NCBI RefSeq assembly: GCF_000429005.1
Contig: NZ_AUBA01000008.1
Location: 1 to 64,000 of the forward strand
From: Novosphingobium acidiphilum DSM 19966
GTDB taxonomy: Bacteria > Pseudomonadota > Alphaproteobacteria > Sphingomonadales > Sphingomonadaceae
Length of the DNA stretch: 64,000 nt
Reading direction: 5' to 3'
In this document: positions 44,770-54,011 of the stretch, piece by piece
Layout of the letters: the number at the start of each line of letters is the position of its first letter
Position numbering within the stretch: the first letter of the stretch is position 1
Translations under genes and position numbers: made by a program
The notes under the pieces: generated by a model
Seen by the model: the letters and a program-made list of their open reading frames with translations, nothing else
Told to the model about the DNA's origin: nothing
Databases searched by the model: none

Positions 44770-45774
44770 ATGATCGCCGATTTCGCCTGGATCCGCCCCG
44801 AACCGGGGGGCCTGTATATCCGCCCTGCCGATGTGTGGATTGATCCCGCGCGCGCGGTGCCGCGGGCATTGATCACGCATGGCCATGCCGATCATGCGCG
44901 CAGCGGGCATGGGGTGACCATGGCGACGGGCCCGACCATTGCGATCATGCGCGAACGGTATGGCAATATCGGTGAAGCGCAGGGGTTTGCCTATGGCGAG
45001 CGTGTGCCGCTGGGTGGCGGGGTTCACGCCACCTTTGTGCCGGCGGGGCACGTGCTGGGCTCGGCGCAGATCCTGCTGGAACATGCCGGCGAACGCGTGG
45101 TGGTGACAGGCGATTACAAGCGCGCGGCGGACCCGACCTGTGCACCGTTTGTCGTCACATCATGCGATGTGCTGATAACCGAAGCCACGTTCGGATTGCC
45201 GGTGTTTCGCCATCCGCCGATTGCCGACGAAATCGCCAAACTGCTCGCCGCGCGCCGGGCCGAGCCGGCGCGGGCAATGCTGGTCGGGGCGTATGCCCTG
45301 GGCAAGGCGCAGCGGGTGATTGCCGAATTGCGCGCAGCGGGCTTTACCGATCCGATCTGGCTGCATGGCGCGATGGAACGGATGTGCCGGCTGTATGAGG
45401 ACCATGGCGTGCCGCTGGGGCCTTTGCGCAGCGTGGCAGGCGTGCCAAAGGCAACCTTGGAGGGGGCGATCGTGATCTGTCCGCCCGCGGCGCTGGCCGA
45501 TCGCTGGTCGCGCCGTCTGCCCGATCCGGTGACGGCCATGGCCAGCGGATGGATGCGCGTTCGCCAACGCGTGCGCCAGCGCGGGGTCGATCTGCCGCTG
45601 GTGATTTCCGACCATGCCGACTGGGATGAACTGACCGCCACGATCGGCGAAATTGCACCGCGTGAAACATGGATCACGCACGGGCGCGAAGAGGCGCTGC
45701 TGCGCTGGTGCGAACTGCACCAGCGCAAGGCCCGCGCACTGGCCCTTGTCGGTTACGAGGACGAAGGCGAGTGA
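44770..45774 (+). CDS. ligase-associated DNA exonuclease (metallo-beta-lactamase fold)
   Basis: 334 aa. MBL motif THGHADHAR near residue 37, VPAGHVLGSAQ and VTGDYKR supply metal ligands, and a beta-CASP-like part contains VISDHADWDEL. It belongs to the group of nucleases linked to ATP-dependent DNA ligases in bacterial repair clusters. The partner ligase gene starts 408 bases downstream on the same strand; an opposing small gene lies between them. The ATG at 44770 has no strong ribosome site. Confidence 0.88.
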   Translation: MIADFAWIRPEPGGLYIRPADVWIDPARAVPRALITHGHADHARSGHGVTMATGPTIAIMRERYGNIGEAQGFAYGERVPLGGGVHATFVPAGHVLGSAQILLEHAGERVVVTGDYKRAADPTCAPFVVTSCDVLITEATFGLPVFRHPPIADEIAKLLAARRAEPARAMLVGAYALGKAQRVIAELRAAGFTDPIWLHGAMERMCRLYEDHGVPLGPLRSVAGVPKATLEGAIVICPPAALADRWSRRLPDPVTAMASGWMRVRQRVRQRGVDLPLVISDHADWDELTATIGEIAPRETWITHGREEALLRWCELHQRKARALALVGYEDEGE

Positions 45775-45778
45775 GTTT

Positions 45779-46087
45779 TCAGTTCAGCTTTGCAAGGTCG
45801 TCCTTGACCTTGCCCAGCACCGCAGGCGTCAGCTTGTCGGGCGCAAAACTGGCCAGTGTGGTCAGGCTCATGGTCTTGAACTGTTCGTATTGCGGATGCT
45901 TGGTCAGATCGGGCAGGTCGGTGTCGATCACTGCACGCGCGCGGGTGTCGGCAACCAGCGTTTCGATCGGGGTGTCGAGCGTGAATTTGGCCGCAGGCGC
46001 GGTGGCCGGGGCCGGATCGGCCAGGGCAGGCGTTGCGACAGACAGCGTCAAGGCAGCAAGCGCAACAAGTGCGGAGATCGGTTTCAT
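45779..46087 (-). CDS. hypothetical exported protein, 102 aa
   Basis: Signal peptide (1-23, ending ALA), then a small domain of about 75 residues: LDTPIETLVADTRARAVIDT, LPDLTKHPQYEQFKTMSL and LTPAVLGKVKDDLAKLN, with a helical pattern. No cysteine. This resembles a sphingomonad group of small exported proteins in which LTxHPxYxxFKxMSL is conserved, but I know no function. It is transcribed against, and placed between, the exonuclease and ligase genes. Confidence 0.75.
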   Translation of the reverse strand: MKPISALVALAALTLSVATPALADPAPATAPAAKFTLDTPIETLVADTRARAVIDTDLPDLTKHPQYEQFKTMSLTTLASFAPDKLTPAVLGKVKDDLAKLN

Positions 46088-46182
46088 GGGTCGCGGGTTC
46101 CTGTGCAAGGATCGGTTGCAGCAAGAAACTAGCATGACTGTGCGGGCCCGTGGAACGCCTTTGCGGGCCGTGGGGCGCTGAA

Positions 46183-47769
46183 TTGGAACGCTTCGCCGCC
46201 TTGCTCGACACGTTGCTGCTGACCCGGTCGCGCAATGCCAAGCTGGCTGCGATCGTGCGCCACCTGCGCGAGGTGCCCGATCCCGATCGCGGCTGGGCCT
46301 TGGCGGCGCTGACCGGCGCGGTCGATTTTCCGGCGATCAAGGCCGGCGTGGTGCGCACCTTGATGGCGCAACGCGTCGATCCGGTGCTGTGGACACTGTC
46401 GCGCGATTATGTCGGCGATACCGCAGAAACCGCCAGCCTGTTGTGGCCCGAGCCCGTCGATCCCGCTGCGCCGCCGCCGGAATTGCGCGAAGTGGTGGCA
46501 CAATTGACGTCTGCCACGCGGGGCACGGCGGGGCCGATCATGGCCGGGCTGCTTGATCGGCTCGACAGCGACGGACGCTATGCGCTGATCAAATTTGCCA
46601 CCGGCGCCTTGCGCATCGGGGTGTCGGCGCGGCTGGCCAAACTGGCGTTTGCCGAATGCTTTGGTGTGTCGGTCGATCTGGTCGAGGAATACTGGCACGG
46701 GCAGGCCCCGCCCTATGCCGACCTGTTTGCCTGGGCCGCCGATGGCGGACCCGCGCCATCATCAGAACGGGTGCCGCTGTTTCGTCCGTTCATGCTGGCG
46801 CATCCGCTCGAGGTCGCAAGCCTGGACCTGGCCGACTATGCCGCCGAATGGAAATGGGATGGCATCCGTGTCCAGCTGGTGCATGTGGCGGGGCACACGC
46901 GGATCTATTCGCGCGGGGGCGATGATATTTCAGCCGCCTTTCCCGAAATGGCGGCAGCCCTGACCTGTCCGGCGGTGATCGACGGCGAACTGCTGGTGCG
47001 CGGCGATGCCCAGGGGGGCAGCGCTGCAAGCTTCAACGCGTTGCAACAGCGCTTGGGGCGCAAAGCCGTCAGTGCAAGGATGATGGCGCAATCGCCCGCC
47101 TTTGTCCGCGCCTATGACCTGTTGTTCGACGATGGCGAGGATCTACGCCCCCTGCCCTGGCATGCGCGGCGCGCCCGGCTCGAGGCGTTGATGCCCCGGC
47201 TCGATCCGGCGCGGTTCGACCTGTCGGAATTGATCGTGGCCGACAGCTGGGGCGCATTGGCGCAGCTGCGCGACGGCGCGCGCGATGCCGCGATCGAAGG
47301 AATCATGCTGAAGCAGCGCGATGCCGCTTATGTCGCCGGCCGCCGCGCAGGGCTGTGGTACAAATGGAAACGAGAGGCGCAGCGCGTCGATTGCGTGCTG
47401 ATGTATGCGCAGCGCGGGTCGGGCAAGCGATGGAGTTTCTATTCCGATTTCACCTTTGGCTGCTGGACCGGCGATCCCGATGCCGGCGGCGAACTGGTGC
47501 CGGTGGGCAAGGCCTATTTCGGGTTTACCGATGACGAGCTCAAAATGCTCGACCGCCATGTGCGGCAACACACCGTGGCCAAGTTCGGCCCGGTGCGCGA
47601 AACCGACAAATCGCTGGTGTTCGAGGTGGCGTTCGATTCGGTGCACACCAGCAACCGGCACAAATCGGGTGTGGCCATGCGGTTCCCGCGCATCGCGCGC
47701 ATTCGCACCGACAAACCCGCGCACGAGGCCGACCGGATCGATACGCTCAAAGCGATGATTGTCGATTGA
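46183..47769 (+). CDS. ATP-dependent DNA ligase (exonuclease-associated, cisplatin-response type)
   Basis: 528 aa from TTG 46183. An N-terminal DNA-binding domain (LLTRSRNAKLAAIVRHL, PDPDRGWALAALTG), adenylation domain with the nucleotide-binding lysine in EWKWDGIR, motif GELLVRG, then EGIMLKQRD and YKWKR, and an OB-fold at the C-terminus. It seals nicks in repair. The family start is usually at the residues L-ERFAALLD; TTG 46183 with GGGG 7 bases upstream gives exactly this. GTG 46150 is an alternative (539 aa). Confidence 0.88.
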   Translation: MERFAALLDTLLLTRSRNAKLAAIVRHLREVPDPDRGWALAALTGAVDFPAIKAGVVRTLMAQRVDPVLWTLSRDYVGDTAETASLLWPEPVDPAAPPPELREVVAQLTSATRGTAGPIMAGLLDRLDSDGRYALIKFATGALRIGVSARLAKLAFAECFGVSVDLVEEYWHGQAPPYADLFAWAADGGPAPSSERVPLFRPFMLAHPLEVASLDLADYAAEWKWDGIRVQLVHVAGHTRIYSRGGDDISAAFPEMAAALTCPAVIDGELLVRGDAQGGSAASFNALQQRLGRKAVSARMMAQSPAFVRAYDLLFDDGEDLRPLPWHARRARLEALMPRLDPARFDLSELIVADSWGALAQLRDGARDAAIEGIMLKQRDAAYVAGRRAGLWYKWKREAQRVDCVLMYAQRGSGKRWSFYSDFTFGCWTGDPDAGGELVPVGKAYFGFTDDELKMLDRHVRQHTVAKFGPVRETDKSLVFEVAFDSVHTSNRHKSGVAMRFPRIARIRTDKPAHEADRIDTLKAMIVD

Positions 47770-47794
47770 CCATCGGGTCTGTTAACCAGGCGCG

Positions 47795-48433
47795 ATGATC
47801 CAATACGATCGCAACCGCCGGCGTTTTGCCGTTGCGCTGGCCGCGCTGGCAGGTTGCGTCGATTCGATCGGGTTCCTGTCGGCCAACGGGTATTTCGTGT
47901 CGTTCATGTCGGGCAACACCACCCGGCTGGGCGTGGCACTGGGATCATCGCCGCGCCATGCGCTGGTGCCCGCGCTGCTGATCGGCGGGTTCATTGTCGG
48001 CGTGACCACCGGATCGCTGATCGCCACGGCGGCAGGACGCTGGCGCAAGCCCGCGATCACCGCACTGGTCACCGCGCTGCTGCTGTGCGGCGCAGCCGCG
48101 CGCGTGCTGGGGGCCGAGCCGGTGATGCTGGGCACGCTGGTCATGGCGATGGGCGCGATCAACAACACCTTTCAACGCGGGGGCGAGGTTGCGATCGGTC
48201 TGACCTATATGACCGGCGCGCTGGTCAAGCTGGGGCAGGGTCTGGCGCAGCGGCTGGCCGGGCGGCCCACGCCGGGCTGGGGCAGCTGGGCCTGGCTGTG
48301 GGGGGGATTGCTGACAGGCGCGGTGACCGGCGCATTTCTGGAGGATCGCCTGCCGCGCGGGTGCCTGTGGCTGGCGGCCGGATGGGCGGCGATCATGGTG
48401 GTCGTCGCGTTCAGGCTGCCGGTGGAATCCTGA
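47795..48433 (+). CDS. YoaK family membrane protein (DUF1275)
   Basis: 212 aa with about six membrane helices. Conserved segments: LAGCVDSIGFL and FVSFMSGNTTRLG, and later GAINNTFQRGGEVAIGLTYMTGALV with the NxxF pattern. Transport is suspected for the family but not shown. It starts 25 bases after the ligase gene and overlaps the convergent DUF167 gene by 23 bases. Confidence 0.85.
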   Translation: MIQYDRNRRRFAVALAALAGCVDSIGFLSANGYFVSFMSGNTTRLGVALGSSPRHALVPALLIGGFIVGVTTGSLIATAAGRWRKPAITALVTALLLCGAAARVLGAEPVMLGTLVMAMGAINNTFQRGGEVAIGLTYMTGALVKLGQGLAQRLAGRPTPGWGSWAWLWGGLLTGAVTGAFLEDRLPRGCLWLAAGWAAIMVVVAFRLPVES

Positions 48434-48698
48434 TCAGCTTGTCGCGGCTGGTGGCGCCGCGCAGCAGTTCAAGCCGGGTGACGCCAACGTCGAGCGCCTG
48501 CGCGACCAGCGACAGCACGGCCGCCGTCGCTTTGCCATCTTCGGCCTTGGCACGCACTTTCACCTGCACCTGACCATTGGCGATGGCAATCGTCTCGGCC
48601 CGCGCGCCTGGCGTCACGCGGATCGCCAGGCGCCCTTCGCCATCGGCCAATGCGCGGATCGCACCGGCCGCAGGCAGCTCAACTTTCGCGCGCGCCAT
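48411..48698 (-). CDS. DUF167 family protein (YggU-like)
   Basis: 95 aa. The family core is RLAIRVTPGARAETI and VKVRAKAEDGKATAAVLSL, with a C-terminal VELLRGATSRDKLIRI-like end. Function is unknown. The ATG at 48698 overlaps the end of the gamma-carbonic anhydrase gene by 20 bases. It is the last gene of the hemB-CA-DUF167 unit. Confidence 0.85.
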   Translation of the reverse strand: MARAKVELPAAGAIRALADGEGRLAIRVTPGARAETIAIANGQVQVKVRAKAEDGKATAAVLSLVAQALDVGVTRLELLRGATSRDKLIRIPPAA

Positions 48699-49245
48699 CG
48701 GCCAGCGCCTGTGCATGCGCCCTGGCATTGGCGACATAGTGCGCCACGCCCAATTGCATGTCGGCCAGCGCAGCGTCGGTCAGATCGCGCATGAGCGCTG
48801 CCGGGCGGCCGCCCCACAATTGCCGCGCGCCGATCCGCTTGCCCGGGGTCAGCAGCGCTCCTGCCGCCAGCATGCCGTCGCTTTCGATCACGCAGGCGTT
48901 CATCACTGTGGTCGAAAGGCCGACAAAGCCGCGATCGTGGATGGTGCAGCCGTGGATCATCGCCATGTGGCCGATCAGCACGTCATCGCCGATCAGCGTG
49001 GGGAACCCCTGCGGATGGCGCGAATCGGGGCTGTCGCAATGGATCACCGTGCCGTCCTGCACATTGCTGCGCGCGCCGACCACCACCCGGTTGACGTCAC
49101 CCCGGATCACGCAATTGTACCACACCGAAGCATCGGGCCCGATTTCGACATCGCCGATAATGCGGCAGCCCGGCGCGATGAACGCGGTTTCGTGGATGCG
49201 CGGCGCCTTGCCGCCAAACGGGATGATCGTAACGTCGCGGCGCAT
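48679..49245 (-). CDS. gamma-carbonic anhydrase family protein
   Basis: 188 aa, left-handed beta-helix of hexapeptide repeats. Three zinc histidines are visible: VIHCDS, LIGHMAMIHGC (two). It may hydrate CO2 or act as a homolog without activity, as is common for YrdA-like members. The ATG at 49245 overlaps the hemB stop (TGATG), so it is coupled. Confidence 0.88.
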   Translation of the reverse strand: MRRDVTIIPFGGKAPRIHETAFIAPGCRIIGDVEIGPDASVWYNCVIRGDVNRVVVGARSNVQDGTVIHCDSPDSRHPQGFPTLIGDDVLIGHMAMIHGCTIHDRGFVGLSTTVMNACVIESDGMLAAGALLTPGKRIGARQLWGGRPAALMRDLTDAALADMQLGVAHYVANARAHAQALADGARES

Positions 49246-50237
49246 CACGCCCCCAGCAAACGCGCGGCGTGGAGCGCATGATACGACAGCACCCCCGAAC
49301 ACCCGGCGCGTTTGAACGCGATCAGCGTTTCCAGCACCATCTTGTCACGGTCGGCAGCGCCCGCGGCCACTGCCGCTTCGATCATCGCGTATTCGCCGCT
49401 GACCTGATAGGCGAACACCGGCACGCCAAATGCCTGTTTCACGCGGTAGGCAATGTCGAGATAGGGCAGGCCCGGCTTGACCATCACACTGTCGGCACCT
49501 TCGGCCAGATCGAGTTCCACCTCGCGCAGCGCTTCTTCGGCGTTGGCCGGGTCCATCTGATAGGTCTTCTTGTCACCTTTCAGCAGGCCGCCGCTGCCCA
49601 CCGCATCGCGGAACGGACCATAGAACGCCGAGGCATATTTGGCGGCATAGGCCATGATCTGCACATTGATATGGCCCGCCTCTTCCAGCGCGGCGCGGAT
49701 CGCGGCGACGCGGCCATCCATCATGTCGGACGGGGCGATGATATCGGCGCCCGCCGCGGCCTGGTTCAGGCTTTGTCCCACCAGCACTTCAACGGTTTCG
49801 TCGTTGATCACATAGCCCGCATCGTCGATCAGGCCGTCCTGGCCGTGGCTGGTATACGGATCGAGCGCGACATCGGTCAGCACGCCGATATCGTGGCCAC
49901 AGGCATCCTTGATCGCGCGGATCGCGCGGCACATCAGATTGTCGGGATTCAGCGCCTCGCCCCCGTCATGGCTGCGCCGATCGGGCTGCGTGTTGGGAAA
50001 CAGCGCGATCGCCGGAATGCCCGCCGCCACCGCAGCACGGGCCTGCGCCGCGATGCGATCGACCGACCAGCGCGATACGCCGGGCAGCGAGGCCACCGGA
50101 ACCTCGAGATCATGGCCTTCGGTCACGAACAGCGGCCAGATCAGATCGGCCGGGGTCACTTCGACTTCGCGATGAAGCGCGCGGCTCCAGGCCGTGGTGC
50201 GCGTGCGGCGCAGCCGCACATGGGGATAGCTGGTCAT
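49245..50237 (-). CDS. hemB: delta-aminolevulinic acid dehydratase (porphobilinogen synthase)
   Basis: 330 aa. The Schiff-base lysines are in YAAKYASAFYGPFR and VMVKPGLPYLD. Residues DVALDPYTSHGQDG replace the zinc cysteine cluster of some relatives, so it is likely the magnesium-dependent type. It makes porphobilinogen in haem synthesis. ATG 50237 matches the family N-terminus (MTSYPHVRLRRTR). Confidence 0.95.
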   Translation of the reverse strand: MTSYPHVRLRRTRTTAWSRALHREVEVTPADLIWPLFVTEGHDLEVPVASLPGVSRWSVDRIAAQARAAVAAGIPAIALFPNTQPDRRSHDGGEALNPDNLMCRAIRAIKDACGHDIGVLTDVALDPYTSHGQDGLIDDAGYVINDETVEVLVGQSLNQAAAGADIIAPSDMMDGRVAAIRAALEEAGHINVQIMAYAAKYASAFYGPFRDAVGSGGLLKGDKKTYQMDPANAEEALREVELDLAEGADSVMVKPGLPYLDIAYRVKQAFGVPVFAYQVSGEYAMIEAAVAAGAADRDKMVLETLIAFKRAGCSGVLSYHALHAARLLGA

Positions 50238-50286
50238 GGCAGGCAGTCTTATCGGCGCAAGGCCCCCGTGCAAACGGGTATTTCGT

Positions 50287-51861
50287 TTACCGCGCAGGCA
50301 GCGCCAGCAACTGGCGCATGCGCGCGCGAAAGCCTGCCACTTCGGCCGGGCTGACCACGGTATGATGCGGCACAAACCGGATCGACAGCGGATCGACCGC
50401 CTGGCCGCCGCGAAACAGTTCGTAATGCAGGTGCGGACCGGTCGAAAGCCCGGTTGACCCGACGTAGCCGATCACCTGGCCGCGCGCGACGCGCGTGCCG
50501 ACCCCGACGGCGATGCGGCTCATATGGCCGTACCCGGTGTCGATGCCGCCACCATGCGCCAGCCGCACATAATTGCCGTGTCCGCCATGCCAGCCGGCAT
50601 AGTCAACCACGCCATCGCTGGCGGCATAGATCGGCGAACCATACGGCGCGCCGAAATCCACCCCCGCATGCATCCGCGCATACCCCAGGATCGGATGGTG
50701 GCGCATCCCGAACCACGAAGTGATGTTGCCCGCAACGGGTGCCGCCATCAGCGCCGATCCCTGCCCCGCTTCGCTGACCAGTGCGTCGGCGGTATAGAAA
50801 TTGCCGTCATTGCCCCATCGCATCGCCTGCAACAGCGGTTTGCCGTCGCGCACGATCCCGGCATACAGCAGATCGCCGTCCTGCCCTGCGGCACCCGGCC
50901 CTTCCCCGTTGCGCCCGTCGAGCGCGCGCTTGTGCGCCACGACCAGTTCGAACCGGTCACCGGGCGCAATCGCATCGAATGGCAGGTATTGGTCCACTGC
51001 CTGAAGATAGGCCTGCACCGTGTCGGGCGTAGCGCCGGCGGCGCGCGCCGCGCGATAAAGGCTGTCGCCCACCGCCCCTGCCAGGTGCAACGGGGTCGAA
51101 TCGACCGGGATCGGGCGCTTGATCAGGGTCAGTCCGTTGCCCGCGCGCTGAACCGTAACGGCCAGGTCGAAGGCAGGCCGGAATGACAGCGCCGCCAGCG
51201 GGCGTGGCTCTCCTGCCGCGGCGCGCGGCCCCAGCGTGACGTCAAACTGGGTGCCCGGCACCGGTGCGCCCAGCGATGCGGTCATGGCCTTGACCGCGTC
51301 GGCATCGCGCGCTGCCAGGCCCACGCGTCGCAGCATATGGGTGACATCGTCGTTTTCGCCCAGCGTTGCGGTCAATGCGATGGTCGCGCGTTCGGGCACC
51401 GAATCGAGCCGCGCAACCATGTCGGTCGCGGCAAAGTGCCGCCCGCTCGATCCACCTGCGATCAACGGCCGGATTGCCTGCGCGCGCATTTCGGCCTGTG
51501 CCGCCTCGCCCGGAACCGGCAAGGGCAGGCCATCGAACGGCCCCATCGCGGGCCAGCACAGCAGCGCGGGCAAGGCAAAGCCCCCCAGGCGCACCAGGCC
51601 TGCAAACCAGCGGCGGCTGCCAACGGCATTGCGCAAATCGATCGCCAGCGTGCGATTGGCCCAGCGCGCCTCGACCCGGCAGCACCAGGAATCCCAACGG
51701 CGGGCCAACGGGTGCGGCACATCGCGCAGCGAAAGTGGCGATGGTGGGACGGCGCTGTGGACCTGCGGTCGATCGCCACGGCGAAGCCCGGGCTGGCCCG
51801 GCAGGGCGCGGCCAAAGCTGCGCGGTGGCGCAACCACAGGATCAAAGCCGGCAAACGCCAT
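50287..51861 (-). CDS. large M23 family peptidoglycan metallopeptidase
   Basis: 524 aa. A long Arg/Pro-rich cytoplasmic N-terminus (to about 85), one membrane helix (about 92-110), two LysM- or OapA-like segments (about 290-330: AGATPDTVQAYLQAVDQY), and a LytM domain with ligands MHAGVD and HLHYE. The active zinc site is intact. It cleaves peptidoglycan crosslinks for growth. The start is uncertain: ATG 51861 is used; a TTG at 51891 is possible. It is divergent from the DUF3667 gene. A small hairpin (CCCTGC/GCAGGG) lies between them at 51900-51915. Confidence 0.85.
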   Translation of the reverse strand: MAFAGFDPVVAPPRSFGRALPGQPGLRRGDRPQVHSAVPPSPLSLRDVPHPLARRWDSWCCRVEARWANRTLAIDLRNAVGSRRWFAGLVRLGGFALPALLCWPAMGPFDGLPLPVPGEAAQAEMRAQAIRPLIAGGSSGRHFAATDMVARLDSVPERATIALTATLGENDDVTHMLRRVGLAARDADAVKAMTASLGAPVPGTQFDVTLGPRAAAGEPRPLAALSFRPAFDLAVTVQRAGNGLTLIKRPIPVDSTPLHLAGAVGDSLYRAARAAGATPDTVQAYLQAVDQYLPFDAIAPGDRFELVVAHKRALDGRNGEGPGAAGQDGDLLYAGIVRDGKPLLQAMRWGNDGNFYTADALVSEAGQGSALMAAPVAGNITSWFGMRHHPILGYARMHAGVDFGAPYGSPIYAASDGVVDYAGWHGGHGNYVRLAHGGGIDTGYGHMSRIAVGVGTRVARGQVIGYVGSTGLSTGPHLHYELFRGGQAVDPLSIRFVPHHTVVSPAEVAGFRARMRQLLALPAR

Positions 51862-51992
51862 GCGCACGTCTTTCCATTCGGGTCCGAGCAATCCACAATC
51901 CCTGCACCAGCAGGGTTAACCGCCGGTAAAGGGGTGGCGCGATGCCCCTGCGACGGTGTAGGTTTGTGGTGTTTTTTTGGTGGGGACGGCAC

Positions 51993-53030
51993 GTGAGCAC
52001 AGCGGACATGGCAGGCGATGTGATCGAGGCGACGCTCGTGTCCGCGGCAATCGAGTGCGAGGCAGGTCGCACGATCGCGGCCGATGGACACACGCACGAA
52101 ACCGCCTGCCTCAATTGCGGGGCAAACCTGACCGGGGCGTTTTGCCATGCATGCGGCCAGGCGGCGCATGTCCACCGCACGCTGGCCGCGTTCTTTCACG
52201 ATCTGTTGCACGGCGTGTTTCATTTCGAAGGACGCATCTGGCACACGCTGCCACTGCTGGCGTGGCGTCCGGGGCAGTTGACCCGGCGTTATATCAACGG
52301 GCAACGCGCGCGATTCATATCGCCACTGGCGTTGTTCCTGTTCTGCGTGTTCCTGATGTTTGCCGTGATCCAGCAGACCGGCAAACACGTTCCGGTGACA
52401 GTGCAAGGGCCCGACGGAAAGGCGTTGCAAGGCCTGTCTGCCATCCAGACGCGGCTGGCGCAGCTTGATACCGAGCGCAAGGCCGAGGTCGCCAAACACG
52501 AGGACACCGATGACACCGACGCGCAGATTGCCGCACTGAAAAGAGGCGAAACGCTGTTCAAGGCTGGTCGCACCCCCAAAGGTGCGCTTGCACCAGCCTC
52601 AACCGGGCTGTCGTTCCTGGACAGCATGATCGACAACGTGCGCGAAAATCCGGAACTGGTGCTCTACAAAGTGCAGATGCACGCCTACAAATACAGCTGG
52701 CTGCTGATCCCGATCTCGGTGCCGTTCGTATGGCTGCTGTTTCCGTTCAGCCGCCGCTTTGCGGTCTATGACCACACCGTGTTCGTAACTTATTCGCTCA
52801 GCTTCATGACCCTGCTCAGCGTCGTGGCCATGCTGGCCGAAGCGGCGGGGCTGGAACTGGTGCAGGGGCTGCTGGTGTTTGCTCCGCCGTTGCACATGTA
52901 TCGCCAGTTGCGCGGTGCCTATGGCTGTTCACGCGGCGGCGCGATTGTTCGTACGATGGCTCTGCTGGTCTTTGCCAGCATTGCGCTGGCGATTTTTGCC
53001 GCGGTTATCGTGGCCGAAAGCACCGATTAG
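51993..53030 (+). CDS. DUF3667 domain protein: zinc-ribbon membrane protein
   Basis: 345 aa. A short zinc ribbon (CLNCGANLTGAFCHACGQ, residues about 39-56) is followed by HFEGRIWHTLPLLAWRPGQL, a helical hairpin, a charged soluble part (about 125-205) and three or four membrane helices. Function is unknown for the family. GTG 51993 with GGGGA at about 6 bases is preferred to ATG 52008. It converges with the quinone oxidoreductase gene with a 4-base overlap. Confidence 0.82.
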   Translation: MSTADMAGDVIEATLVSAAIECEAGRTIAADGHTHETACLNCGANLTGAFCHACGQAAHVHRTLAAFFHDLLHGVFHFEGRIWHTLPLLAWRPGQLTRRYINGQRARFISPLALFLFCVFLMFAVIQQTGKHVPVTVQGPDGKALQGLSAIQTRLAQLDTERKAEVAKHEDTDDTDAQIAALKRGETLFKAGRTPKGALAPASTGLSFLDSMIDNVRENPELVLYKVQMHAYKYSWLLIPISVPFVWLLFPFSRRFAVYDHTVFVTYSLSFMTLLSVVAMLAEAAGLELVQGLLVFAPPLHMYRQLRGAYGCSRGGAIVRTMALLVFASIALAIFAAVIVAESTD

Positions 53031-54007
53031 CAATCGAGCACAAACGGCCCCGCTGCCCGAGCCTCCAGCGCGGCATGCGCCAGGCCTGCGTCTGCCAGCG
53101 GAAACCGGCCACCCAATGTCAGCGGCAAATCGCCTGCGGCAATTGCCGCAAACAGGCTGGCCGAAGCCGACAGCATCTTCGCGCGCGGCTGGATATACGG
53201 CCACAGGAACGGGCGCGACACTTTGGCCGATCTGGCGCCCAGCCGTGACAGGTCAAACGGCGGGATCGGACCCGACGCCTGCCCGTAATGCACCAGATGG
53301 CCTTTGAGCGCGAGCGCGGCAAGCGACCCTTCGAAGGTGTCTTTGCCCACCGCGTCGAACGCCACATCGACCCCGCGTCCCCCGGTCAGTTCGATCACCG
53401 CCGCGGCAACATCGGCTTCGCGATAGGCGATCACATGGTCGCAGCCGGCGGCACGCGCAATGGCGGCCTTTTCGGGTGAACCGGCGGTGCCGATCACGGT
53501 TGCGCCGCGCAACTTTGCCATCCGCGCGACCAGTTGCCCGACACCGCCGCCCGCGGCCTGCGCCAGGACCACGCTGCCGGCATGGACCGGTTCGACATTG
53601 TCAACCAGCGCCTGTGCGGTCAGGCCTTTCAGGAACCAGGCGGTGGCCACGCCATCGTCGATGCCCTGGGGCACGGGCACGGCCAGGTCTGCGTCAAGCA
53701 CGCGCAACCGGCTGTAGCCGCCGTAACTGCGCGCGATGTACGCAACGCGGTCGCCCACCGCGAATTCGCTGACGCCGGCGCCCACAGCAGCAACCCCGCC
53801 AACGCCTTCAAGCCCGGGAATACCCGGCAAAGGCAGCGTCTGATAGGCACCCGACCGCACATAGATGTCGTGAAAATTGACCGAGGCCGCGCTTTGCCGG
53901 ATCAGCAATTGCCCCGGCCCCGGGGCCGGGACCTCGACCGATTCCAGCACGAGCGTTTCAGGTCCGCCCTGCTTGCGCAGGACGATCGCTTCGCTGACCA
54001 TGGTCAT
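53027..54007 (-). CDS. quinone oxidoreductase (MDR family, QorA-like)
   Basis: 326 aa. GroES-like part with SASVNFHDIYVRSGAY and PGLEGVGGVAAVG, then a Rossmann domain with VLAQAAGGGVGQLVARMAK. No zinc motif. It reduces quinones using NADPH. It starts 4 bases after ftsH on the same strand, where many relatives carry glmM. ATG 54007 is preceded by GGAG; ATG 54001 is an alternative. Confidence 0.88.
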   Translation of the reverse strand: MTMVSEAIVLRKQGGPETLVLESVEVPAPGPGQLLIRQSAASVNFHDIYVRSGAYQTLPLPGIPGLEGVGGVAAVGAGVSEFAVGDRVAYIARSYGGYSRLRVLDADLAVPVPQGIDDGVATAWFLKGLTAQALVDNVEPVHAGSVVLAQAAGGGVGQLVARMAKLRGATVIGTAGSPEKAAIARAAGCDHVIAYREADVAAAVIELTGGRGVDVAFDAVGKDTFEGSLAALALKGHLVHYGQASGPIPPFDLSRLGARSAKVSRPFLWPYIQPRAKMLSASASLFAAIAAGDLPLTLGGRFPLADAGLAHAALEARAAGPFVLDC

Positions 54008-54011
54008 CCGA

